From NCBI GenBank assembly GCA_026125625.1, contig JAHCKU010000192.1:1-6275 (forward strand): a stretch of DNA of 6,275 nucleotides, written 5' to 3'. The notes beneath the pieces were generated by a model, which saw only the letters and a program-made list of their open reading frames with translations, ran no database searches and was not told the DNA's origin. Made by a program: the position numbers and the translations under genes. The DNA comes from Burkholderiales bacterium (lineage in GTDB: Bacteria; Pseudomonadota; Gammaproteobacteria; Burkholderiales; SHXO01). Shown here one piece after another: positions 1 to 5,637 of this stretch (position 1 is the stretch's first letter; every line of letters starts with the position of its first letter).

Positions 1-925
1 TTCGCTCCTTGCCGCCCGGGCAAAGCGAGGTGATGATCTTGTTGTCGCCCAGGCCTGCCGAGAATGCGCCCAATGGAATGGTGAGATCGCTCGAGTAGAC
101 GCCCAGGCTCGACAGCGTGCCGCCCGGTCGCAGTACCCGCAGCGCTGCTTCGAAGGTGGCTTGCGTGCCGAGCGCCTCGATGGCGACGTCGACGCCACGC
201 CCCTCGGTCACCCGCATGATCTCTTCCACCGGATCGCCGCGCGAAGCGTCGATGACGACATCGGCGCCCAGTCGGCGCGCGACTTCGAGCCGTGCCGGCA
301 GTCTGTCGACGCCGATGATGGTGGTGGCACCACTAAGCTTGGCGCCGGCGGTCGCGCATAGCCCGATCGGACCTTGCGCGAAGACGGCCACGACGTCGCC
401 GATGCGGATCGTGCCGCTTTCCGCACCGGCGAAGCCGGTGGACATGATATCGGGGCACATCAGCACCTGTTCGTCGGTCAACGAATCGGGTACGGGTGCG
501 AGGTTCACCATGGCATCGGGCACCAGCACGTACTCGGCCTGGCAGCCGTCGATGGTGTTGCCGAAACGCCAGCCGCCCATAGGCTTCCAGCCGTGCGATG
601 TGCCGGCGCCATCCTGTGCGGAATCCCCGCACTGGCAGGCGTTGGAATGACCGCTCGGCGTGATCGCGCCGGCGATCACGCGTTGTCCTTCGCGATAGCC
701 TTTGACCTGTGTACCCAGCTTCTCGATCACGCCGACCGGCTCATGGCCTACCGTGAGGCCTCGCGCAACGGGGTACTCGCCCTTGAGGATGTGGATGTCC
801 GTTCCGCAGATGGTCGTGGTCGTGATGCGGACCAGTGCATCCAGCGGCCCGACGTCGGGAATGGGTTTCTCGTCGAGCACGATCTTTCCGGGCTCGACGA
901 AGATCGCGGCTTTCATCTTCGGCAT
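1..925 (-). CDS. Zinc-dependent medium-chain alcohol dehydrogenase (partial, C-terminus beyond left edge)
   Basis: Reversible NAD(P)-linked oxidation of an alcohol in the cytoplasm. 308 residues are visible; family members are about 350-370, so some 50 C-terminal residues lie outside. The N-terminal GroES-like domain carries C40 (in ICGTDIH), H61-E62 (in GHEPVG) and D159 (in CPDIMSTGF), which align with the catalytic zinc ligands Cys/His/Asp of the Clostridium/Thermoanaerobacter secondary alcohol dehydrogenase type. The four spaced cysteines of a structural zinc lobe are absent (only C97 and C99). The Rossmann domain shows AQGPIG at 183-188 and an acidic residue in IIGVDR after the second strand, which favours NAD over NADP (inference). 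The start ATG at 925 is preceded by GTGAGG with 8 bases spacing; the ATG at 916 has no such site. It is divergent from the phosphodiesterase gene and sits behind an FNR-type promoter. The natural alcohol cannot be told; threonine or other secondary alcohols are alternatives. Confidence 0.93.
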   Translation of the reverse strand, partial: MPKMKAAIFVEPGKIVLDEKPIPDVGPLDALVRITTTTICGTDIHILKGEYPVARGLTVGHEPVGVIEKLGTQVKGYREGQRVIAGAITPSGHSNACQCGDSAQDGAGTSHGWKPMGGWRFGNTIDGCQAEYVLVPDAMVNLAPVPDSLTDEQVLMCPDIMSTGFAGAESGTIRIGDVVAVFAQGPIGLCATAGAKLSGATTIIGVDRLPARLEVARRLGADVVIDASRGDPVEEIMRVTEGRGVDVAIEALGTQATFEAALRVLRPGGTLSSLGVYSSDLTIPLGAFSAGLGDNKIITSLCPGGKER

Positions 926-971
926 GGTTCGAACCTCACGTTGTATCTTTTGCACGATCTCGCGCGCACAC

Positions 972-1019
972 GGTGATCAATATAGACAGCGCGGCGAAGC
1001 GCGGGTTGACCCAGATCAA
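972..1019 (-). promoter_or_regulatory. FNR/ANR-type class II promoter of the alcohol dehydrogenase gene
   Basis: Positions 1006-1019 read TTGACCCAGATCAA on the plus strand, a near-perfect FNR-family palindrome (consensus TTGAT-N4-ATCAA; one half is TTGAC). On the minus strand, 21 bases downstream of the box, is TATATT (984-979), five of six matches to the sigma-70 -10 hexamer. This puts a start near 972, with the box centred near -41 and a leader of about 46 bases to the ATG at 925. There is no good -35 hexamer, as expected when an activator replaces it. On the plus strand no convincing -10 lies at the matching distance, so the site most likely serves the dehydrogenase. Whether the regulator is FNR, ANR, DNR or FixK cannot be told. 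Confidence 0.72.
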
Positions 1020-1196
1020 GTGCACCATGACTCGTTTCGAGCACAAGACAACTGGGCCACGCGTTCCCGAGAAGGTTTTGTTTCAGTTCAATCCAGAATA
1101 GTTCACGCGCAACCATTCCATCGCGTCACGATCCTTTCACGCTGCATCGCTACCTTATGTGCTGGCCGCGCGTGCGTGCGGGCTGGCCATTCACTT

Positions 1197-1202
1197 AGGA
1201 GG
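1197..1202 (+). promoter_or_regulatory. Ribosome binding site fixing the phosphodiesterase start
   Basis: AGGAGG is a perfect anti-16S match. It lies 8 bases before the ATG at 1211 but only 2 bases before the in-frame GTG at 1205, so translation should begin at 1211. The ATG at 1203 is out of frame. Confidence 0.85.
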
Positions 1203-1210
1203 ATGTGGAG

Positions 1211-2524
1211 ATGCGAAACGCAGTTGGAGCCATGTTGTTGTCCGTGCTCGTCGCGGCATCGGCCGCGCTATCGCCGCTGGCATATGCCGAGCGCGATACG
1301 CGCTTCTGGAACGGCAGATACGAGTCACACTATGATGGGAAAGGCTACTACGATCACAGCGGGCGCAGGAAGCACGACTACGATGTGCAACTGGGGCCGC
1401 GCCCTTTCTATCTGGTGGATGGCATGGACGAGGGGCCGTTGAAACAACGGCTCATGCGGTGCGAAGACGGTCCGTTCTACCGCACCGATTTCTCTATCGG
1501 TCATCGCGGCGCAGCCTTGCAGTTTCCCGAGCACACCAGGGAATCCTACGAAGCCGCTGCCCGCATGGGTGCCGGCATCGTGGAATGCGATGTCACGTTT
1601 ACCAGCGACGGCGAGCTGGTCTGCCGGCACGACGAGTGTGACCTGCACACCACCACCAACATCGTCGCCACGGAGCTGAATGCCAAATGCAGCGTGCCGT
1701 GGAACGGTCCAGGTTCTTCGCCGAGGTGCTGCGCGAGCGATCTCACCTTGTCGGAATTCAGATCCCTGCTCGGGAAGATGGATGCGAGCAACCCGGGCGC
1801 CACGACCACAGAAGGTTTTCTGGGCGGCACCGCCAGTTGGCGCACCGATCTCTATACCGGGCGCGGAACGCTGATGACCTTGCAGGAAAGCATTGCGCTG
1901 AACTGCAAGCTGGGCGTCAAGCACACGCCGGAGCTCAAGTCGGGTAATCCCGAGCGCGTCAACGCCGTGTTCGGCAGCCAGGCCGGATACGCCCAGAAGA
2001 TGATCGACGCCTACAAGGAAGCGGGTGTCCATCCCAGGGACGTGTGGCCGCAGTCGTTCAACAAGGACGACGTGCTCTACTGGATCCAGAACGAACCGCG
2101 ATTCGGCAGGCAGGCCGTGTATCTGGACGACGTCGATCCCACCAGCAACCCTCCGGTTCCGCCGCTGACCATGGAGGAACTGCAGCAGCTCAAGGCGCAA
2201 GGCGTGAAGATCATCGCACCGCCCATCCCGGCCTTGCTGTCGGTCACCGCGGGGGGTGAAATCATACCTTCCGACTACGCGAGGATGATCAAAGGGCTGG
2301 GCTTCGACATCATCACCTGGAGTTTCGAGCGTGCCGATCTGCGGCGCGGCGCGCAATTCGCAGGCTTCTACTACTACTTCGACCCCCAGGGCAGCGCGCT
2401 GAAGAAGGACAGCGACATGTACAAGGCGTTGGACGTCCTCGCCCGACAGGTGAAGATTATCGGCATCTTCTCCGACTGGCCTGCGACGGTCACCTACTAC
2501 GCGAACTGCATGGGATTGAAATAG
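1211..2524 (+). CDS. Exported glycerophosphodiester phosphodiesterase (GDPD family)
   Basis: Hydrolyses glycerophosphodiesters to glycerol 3-phosphate and an alcohol, probably in the periplasm or outside the cell, for phosphate or glycerol scavenging. 437 residues. Residues 1-26 are a Sec signal peptide (hydrophobic core LLSVLVAASAAL, cleavage after AYA). The GDPD TIM barrel starts at IGHRGA: H98-R99, E125 and D127 in VECDV, H140 in CRHD, E241 in PELK, then QSF (281-283), ITW (368-370) and GIFSDWPATV near the end. These cover the catalytic histidines and the metal-binding acidic residues. An insertion at about 144-220 holds a CC pair (173-174), and the mature protein has nine cysteines, so disulfides are likely if exported. 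The extra N-terminal segment 27-90 is rich in Tyr, Asp and Gly. I chose the ATG after AGGAGG. It is monocistronic by layout, divergent from the dehydrogenase and convergent with the TAXI gene. Substrate preference is unknown. Confidence 0.93.
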   Translation: MRNAVGAMLLSVLVAASAALSPLAYAERDTRFWNGRYESHYDGKGYYDHSGRRKHDYDVQLGPRPFYLVDGMDEGPLKQRLMRCEDGPFYRTDFSIGHRGAALQFPEHTRESYEAAARMGAGIVECDVTFTSDGELVCRHDECDLHTTTNIVATELNAKCSVPWNGPGSSPRCCASDLTLSEFRSLLGKMDASNPGATTTEGFLGGTASWRTDLYTGRGTLMTLQESIALNCKLGVKHTPELKSGNPERVNAVFGSQAGYAQKMIDAYKEAGVHPRDVWPQSFNKDDVLYWIQNEPRFGRQAVYLDDVDPTSNPPVPPLTMEELQQLKAQGVKIIAPPIPALLSVTAGGEIIPSDYARMIKGLGFDIITWSFERADLRRGAQFAGFYYYFDPQGSALKKDSDMYKALDVLARQVKIIGIFSDWPATVTYYANCMGLK

Positions 2525-2533
2525 TCACTGCTG

Positions 2534-2565
2534 CCGATCCGGTCGCTCGCATTCGGCCGGATCGG
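2534..2565. terminator. Strong hairpin between convergent genes, possible bidirectional terminator
   Basis: CCGATCCGG (2534-2542) pairs perfectly with CCGGATCGG (2557-2565). The stem can extend inward by one wobble and two Watson-Crick pairs, giving about 12 pairs around an 8-base loop. It begins 9 bases after the phosphodiesterase stop and lies 44 bases past the TAXI stop. Neither strand has a run of T after the stem, so it does not fit the standard intrinsic terminator. It may instead protect 3' ends or work together with Rho. Confidence 0.5.
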
Positions 2566-2609
2566 TTCATCCCAATGAGCAGACGGTCGCGTATATCTCT
2601 CGTCTCCCT

Positions 2610-3938
2610 TCATGCATTGCCTGGTGCCGGCAGGGTGGATTGCCCGTCGCTGCGCGCCACGCGCGCATGCGTGCGCTGGCGGACGAGGTCGATGTGCTGG
2701 CGGAACATGTACAGGCCGTCGGAGTAGGCGAGCGGTGTGTCCAGATGGTTGACCGCCTCCTCGATATCGTCGAGCCGCGCAAGGATGCGGTGCAGTTCCT
2801 CCTGCGTTCTGCGCTGTTCGAGCTCCAGCTCGATCTCCTTGAGCTTGCCGTACCAGCGGTAGATGCGCGAGCGCACGCGCCATCGGTACAGGGCGGGCAG
2901 CAGACGAGAGGCGGGAATCAGGACTGCAATCGCCGGCAGAAGCATCACCAGCAGGCGATCGAGGAAGTTCGCGGCCCAGTACGGGAGATATCGTTGCAGG
3001 AAAGGCGGGCCCGATTCGTAGAAGCGTACCGCTTCCGGGCTGAGCGACACCTCGGTGTAGGCAGGTGAGGGGAACTCACGCGGGCGCCGGAACAGTGCAG
3101 GCGTTCCGTGAATCTGAGTGGCGGCACGCAGCAGCAGGTAGGTGAGGGCCGGATGCAGGTCACCGTCCACGAGCAGGCTCGCCGGGGTTCCGATCAGAGT
3201 AATGGCGCGATCGGGGATGTTGCGCTCCAGGTCGAACATACCCTGCGGCACCGTGAGTGCTGAAAGATAGGGATGCTCGCGGATGTAGGCGTCGGCCTGC
3301 TCGAAGTGCATCAGCTGGACGCCGGGTGTGCGGGTCAGCGTGTGAATCAGCGGCGCTTCGGCCTCCATCATCAGGAAGACGGCATCGATGTTGCCGGAAA
3401 TCAGCAGATCGACCGCAGCCTGTCCGCCCGAGCGCAGAATCCTGGTGGAAGGCTGCGTGACGCCGCTGTGCTGCAGCAGGAGGCTGGCAAGCGTAGCCGT
3501 GCCGCTGTTCATCGGGCCGATTGCGATCGTCTTGCCCTTCAGGGCGCTCAGGCGGGTGATTCGCTCCCGCCCCCGAGTGAACACCCAGAGCGGTTCGTAA
3601 TACAGGCTCCCGAGCGAGAATACCTCCTGCAGGTTCTGGTCCCTGGCAATGCCACCCTGCACGAAGGTGACATGCACATCGCTTTCCGGATCGATCAACC
3701 GGCGAAAGTTCTCCACTGCCCCGGAGGAGGGGATCAAGCGCACGGTCACGCCGTCCCGAGCCAGGATGTCGCGGTATCGCACGCCCACGGCGTGATAGGT
3801 GCCGTCCGCCGTACCGGTGGACATGGTGATTTCGCTGGGCGGCGCCGGACGCATCGCGATCAGCGCGAACGCGAACGAACCGACCACGATGGTTGCCGTG
3901 GGAGCGCCGATGAACAGCAGGTCGCGGTTGATGCGCAT
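2610..3938 (-). CDS. Membrane-anchored TAXI-family TRAP solute-binding protein with C-terminal coiled coil
   Basis: Resembles the TAXI class of periplasmic solute receptors of tripartite (TRAP) carriers. From the ATG at 3938 it has 442 residues: a helix at about 7-29 (FIGAPTATIVVGSFAFALIAM), a two-lobed receptor domain at about 36-322 with the family features STGTADGTYHAVG, VTFVQGG, SLYYEPLWVF and KGKTIAIGPMNSGT, a second helix at about 324-348, then a basic stretch and a Glu/Arg/Leu-rich predicted coiled coil at about 362-400. Predicted topology is both ends inside and the receptor domain in the periplasm. Classical TAXI proteins are about 320 residues with a cleaved signal and lie beside a DctM-like permease; none is in this window. 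Start is uncertain: an ATG at 3974 and a GTG at 3992 are in frame, and none of the three has a strong ribosome site. I prefer 3938 because it gives a short N-tail before the helix. Ligand unknown; glutamate or dicarboxylates are guesses only. Confidence 0.85.
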   Translation of the reverse strand: MRINRDLLFIGAPTATIVVGSFAFALIAMRPAPPSEITMSTGTADGTYHAVGVRYRDILARDGVTVRLIPSSGAVENFRRLIDPESDVHVTFVQGGIARDQNLQEVFSLGSLYYEPLWVFTRGRERITRLSALKGKTIAIGPMNSGTATLASLLLQHSGVTQPSTRILRSGGQAAVDLLISGNIDAVFLMMEAEAPLIHTLTRTPGVQLMHFEQADAYIREHPYLSALTVPQGMFDLERNIPDRAITLIGTPASLLVDGDLHPALTYLLLRAATQIHGTPALFRRPREFPSPAYTEVSLSPEAVRFYESGPPFLQRYLPYWAANFLDRLLVMLLPAIAVLIPASRLLPALYRWRVRSRIYRWYGKLKEIELELEQRRTQEELHRILARLDDIEEAVNHLDTPLAYSDGLYMFRQHIDLVRQRTHARVARSDGQSTLPAPGNA

Positions 3939-4095
3939 TCTGTCGGAGTGAGCCGGGGCCCGTGCTGACCGCATAGTAGCGCGGGCCTGCACGGACCTGC
4001 AGCCCGCTAATCTCTTGGGCCCTTCCTCGATCGGTGCGGCATCTGGATCTGCAGAATGAACCGTGTAGTGGAGCGCCTGATATCGGATTTCATCG

Positions 4096-4104
4096 TGGTA
4101 CGAT
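4096..4104 (+). promoter_or_regulatory. Possible extended -10 promoter of the cupin gene
   Basis: TGGTACGAT fits the TGn-TAnnnT extended -10 pattern and would start transcription near 4111, giving a leader of about 40 bases to the GTG at 4152. No clear -35 hexamer is visible. This is a weak pattern match only. Confidence 0.28.
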
Positions 4105-4140
4105 GCTTTTCCAGAAAGCTCCTGTCACCAGTCCCATCAC

Positions 4141-4147
4141 GAGGAGG
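4141..4147 (+). promoter_or_regulatory. Ribosome binding site fixing the cupin GTG start
   Basis: GAGGAGG lies just before GTG at 4152 (4 bases after the last G, 7 after the first GAGG). It is the only strong site near the gene. It places the start right before a signal peptide and rules out the upstream in-frame ATG at 4056. Confidence 0.75.
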
Positions 4148-4151
4148 CATT

Positions 4152-4607
4152 GTGCGTCGAAGACTCTCTCTGCTTGTATCAGCATTGCTCTTCATCTTGC
4201 TGCCGATGGCCCCGAGCCACGCGGACATCGACCGTACCGCCGTCGACTTCCAGACTCCGGACGACATCAAGTGGGTGCGCAATGCCGAGGGCACCAACGA
4301 GCACGCCGTGCTCTTCGGTGATCCGACCAAGCCGGGGCCGTACGTGATACGCCTGAGGTGGCTGCCGGGCAACATGAGCCGGCCACACTATCATCCCAAC
4401 GACCGATTCTTCGTCGTCATTTCCGGTACCTGGTGGCTCGGCACGGGTGAGAAGTTCGATCCCGACAGTACGGTGCCGGTGCCGGCGGGCACCTACGTCA
4501 TTCACCGCGCGGGCCGGGTCCACTACGACGGCGCGAAGGACGAAGAGACCGTGATCCAGGTGTGGGGCATGGGGCCGGCGACAACGACCATGGCGGAGAA
4601 ACCCTAG
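4152..4607 (+). CDS. Small exported cupin-domain protein
   Basis: 151 residues from GTG. Residues 1-24 form a signal peptide (MRRR, then LSLLVSALLFILLPMA, cleavage after SHA), so it is probably periplasmic. One cupin barrel follows. Motif 1 has G73, H79 and H81 in GNMSRPHYHPNDR, then FFVVISGTWWLGTG. Motif 2 is PAGTYVIHRAGRVH with H124, then YDGAKDEETVIQVWGMGP. H79, H81 and H124 can bind a metal, but the usual motif 1 glutamate (HxHxxxE) is replaced by R85, with D84 beside it. The reaction is unknown: an enzyme such as a dioxygenase or isomerase, or a binding protein, are all possible. An in-frame extension back to ATG 4056 would put 32 charged residues before the signal peptide and has no ribosome site, so I reject it. 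The gene is divergent from the TAXI gene and has its own promoter region; nothing downstream appears co-transcribed. Confidence 0.85.
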   Translation: MRRRLSLLVSALLFILLPMAPSHADIDRTAVDFQTPDDIKWVRNAEGTNEHAVLFGDPTKPGPYVIRLRWLPGNMSRPHYHPNDRFFVVISGTWWLGTGEKFDPDSTVPVPAGTYVIHRAGRVHYDGAKDEETVIQVWGMGPATTTMAEKP

Positions 4608-4640
4608 ACAAGTATCGCGGTGCTGGAACTGCGCATTCGA

Positions 4641-4669
4641 TCCGGAAATGCACCAGTCGGTGTATCGGA
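4641..4669 (+). terminator. Weak hairpin downstream of the cupin gene
   Basis: ATGCACC (4648-4654) and GGTGTAT (4659-4665) pair around AGTC with one wobble. TCCG (4641-4644) and CGGA (4666-4669) add an outer stem across a 3-base bulge. No T run follows. It starts 33 bases after the cupin stop and could be a weak or Rho-assisted terminator. Confidence 0.3.
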
Positions 4670-4788
4670 CGTAGGCACCAGGTCTGTCGTGGATCGATCG
4701 AGCGCTTTTCTGCTCCAATTCCTGGGTTTTCCTGTCCGGCTCCGATGAAGCGGGCTTGCATCCACGTGCAGCATGCCTTCATCCCAGG

Positions 4789-4836
4789 TTGACCCTGATC
4801 AAGTCGAAGGCGCAGCTGCACGTTAAAGTGCTCATG
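4789..4836 (+). promoter_or_regulatory. FNR/ANR-type class II promoter of the PilZ gene
   Basis: Positions 4789-4802 read TTGACCCTGATCAA, an FNR-family palindrome differing from the one at 1006-1019 by a single central base. Exactly 21 bases further is TAAAGT (4824-4829), four of six -10 matches including the first, second and last bases. This puts the start near 4836, the box near -41, and a leader of about 97 bases before the ATG at 4933. On the other strand no -10 lies at the right distance. Confidence 0.65.
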
Positions 4837-4932
4837 CCGCGTCGTTCTCGGGCGTGATCATTGTGTGCCGGCACCAACGCAGGTCGAGTCGGCACGTTGC
4901 GCCCGAGGCAGCGGTGCCCCGCAGTCGGAACC

Positions 4933-5595
4933 ATGTCGAGCCCCTCTGATCTTCAGTTCGTATCCGCGATCGGAACGCCAGTCACGCTACAGATGCTGAC
5001 CGGTGGACGGCATCGTTTCACCGCCACCATCTTCGGCGTGCTGGATCAGGCAAGCGTGCTGGTGCATCTTGCAGCGGCCACGCTGGCGCGCGTGCAGCTG
5101 CGCGAAGAAGACGGGCTGGTTGCCCGCTGCCTGATCGGGCGGCAGGTCTACGGCTTCAAGTCCTCCGTGCTGCGCATCTGTTTTCAGCCCTACCCTTATC
5201 TGCATCTTGCCTATCCCCACGACGTCGAGTGCGTGGAGTTGCGCAAGAGCGAACGCGTCGTCGTGTCCCTTCCGGTACAGGTCATCGCAAAGCAGGGATC
5301 CTACAACGCGCATCTGATCGACCTGAGCGCCTCGGGTGCTCAAGTTACCTGTGATCAGGTGCTGGGCGAGGTGGGAGACGAATTGAAGCTCGCCTTTACG
5401 CTGACCTTTGCCGGCGTGTCGCGGGAGCTCATGTGTGCCGGCCTCGTACGCAATATCAGCAAGGGACTATCGGTGGACTCGGCACAGCATACTCATGGCG
5501 TCGAGTTTCTTTCCCTCTCGCAGGAGGACATTCAGTTCCTGCTTGGCTATCTGTACGAGACGCTGGCGCATGGTCGGCGTGCGCCGAGCGTCTAG
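4933..5595 (+). CDS. YcgR-like flagellar brake protein with PilZ domain (cyclic di-GMP effector)
   Basis: 220 residues, no signal or membrane helix, so cytoplasmic. The N-terminal half (about 8-100) matches the YcgR N-terminal (PilZN) domain and ends in the typical PYPYLHLAYPHDVECVELRK linker. The C-terminal PilZ domain has both cyclic di-GMP signatures: R104-K-S-E-R108 (RxxxR) and D130-L-S-A-S-G135 (D/NxSxxG). YcgR proteins bind cyclic di-GMP and then act on the flagellar motor or other targets to slow swimming; whether this one targets flagella is inference, since no flagellar genes are in view. The ATG at 4933 is chosen because the homologous domain begins right after it. Its ribosome site is weak (CGGAACC just before). 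An in-frame TTG at 4861 would add 24 residues that look non-conserved. It follows an FNR-type promoter and is convergent with an EAL phosphodiesterase gene. Confidence 0.88.
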   Translation: MSSPSDLQFVSAIGTPVTLQMLTGGRHRFTATIFGVLDQASVLVHLAAATLARVQLREEDGLVARCLIGRQVYGFKSSVLRICFQPYPYLHLAYPHDVECVELRKSERVVVSLPVQVIAKQGSYNAHLIDLSASGAQVTCDQVLGEVGDELKLAFTLTFAGVSRELMCAGLVRNISKGLSVDSAQHTHGVEFLSLSQEDIQFLLGYLYETLAHGRRAPSV

Positions 5596-5616
5596 CAGGC
5601 CGTTGCAAAGATCCTG

Positions 5617-5635
5617 GGTGGGTCTGAGTTCCACC
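5617..5635. terminator. Weak hairpin between the convergent PilZ and EAL genes
   Basis: GGTGG (5617-5621) can pair with CCACC (5631-5635) across 9 bases in the 42-base gap between the two stop codons. The stem is short and no T run follows on either strand, so a terminator role is only a possibility. Confidence 0.22.
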
Positions 5636-5637
5636 GT

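Larger units (their letters stand above)
4608..4932. other. Intergenic region of 325 bases between cupin and PilZ genes
   Basis: Holds a possible cupin 3' hairpin (4641-4669), an FNR-type promoter (4789-4836) and the structured leader of the PilZ gene (about 4836-4932). I see no convincing coding frame in the rest, including 4670-4788. Confidence 0.7.

Noticed and set aside
117..976. Plus-strand open frames at 117-650 and 374-976
   Set aside because: They are antisense to the alcohol dehydrogenase, whose conserved zinc and nucleotide motifs are unambiguous.
1076..1099. Sigma-70 promoter for the phosphodiesterase (CAGAAT at 1094-1099)
   Set aside because: The nearest -35-like bases are at the wrong distance (about 12), so I could not support a promoter call.
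1205..1210. GTG at 1205 as start of the phosphodiesterase
   Set aside because: Only 2 bases after AGGAGG; the ATG at 1211 has ideal spacing and begins a normal signal peptide.
1325..2356. Long minus-strand open frame of 343 codons opposite the phosphodiesterase gene
   Set aside because: Product is rich in Arg, Gly, Val and His with no recognisable domain, and the other strand encodes a clear enzyme; a common GC-rich antisense artefact.
3273..3968. Plus-strand open frame opposite the TAXI gene
   Set aside because: No recognisable motif, low-complexity composition, and it is fully antisense to a well-supported gene.
3981..4007. GCGGGC/GCCCGC inverted repeat with repeated CCTGCA in the TAXI leader
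   Set aside because: Six pairs around a 15-base loop in GC-rich DNA is too weak to call an operator or riboswitch.
4056..4151. ATG at 4056 as start of the cupin gene
   Set aside because: It would bury the signal peptide behind 32 residues, has no ribosome site, and overlaps the likely promoter; GAGGAGG precedes GTG 4152.
4861..4932. TTG at 4861 as start of the PilZ gene
   Set aside because: The extra 24 residues look unlike the YcgR N-terminal domain, which begins right after the ATG at 4933.
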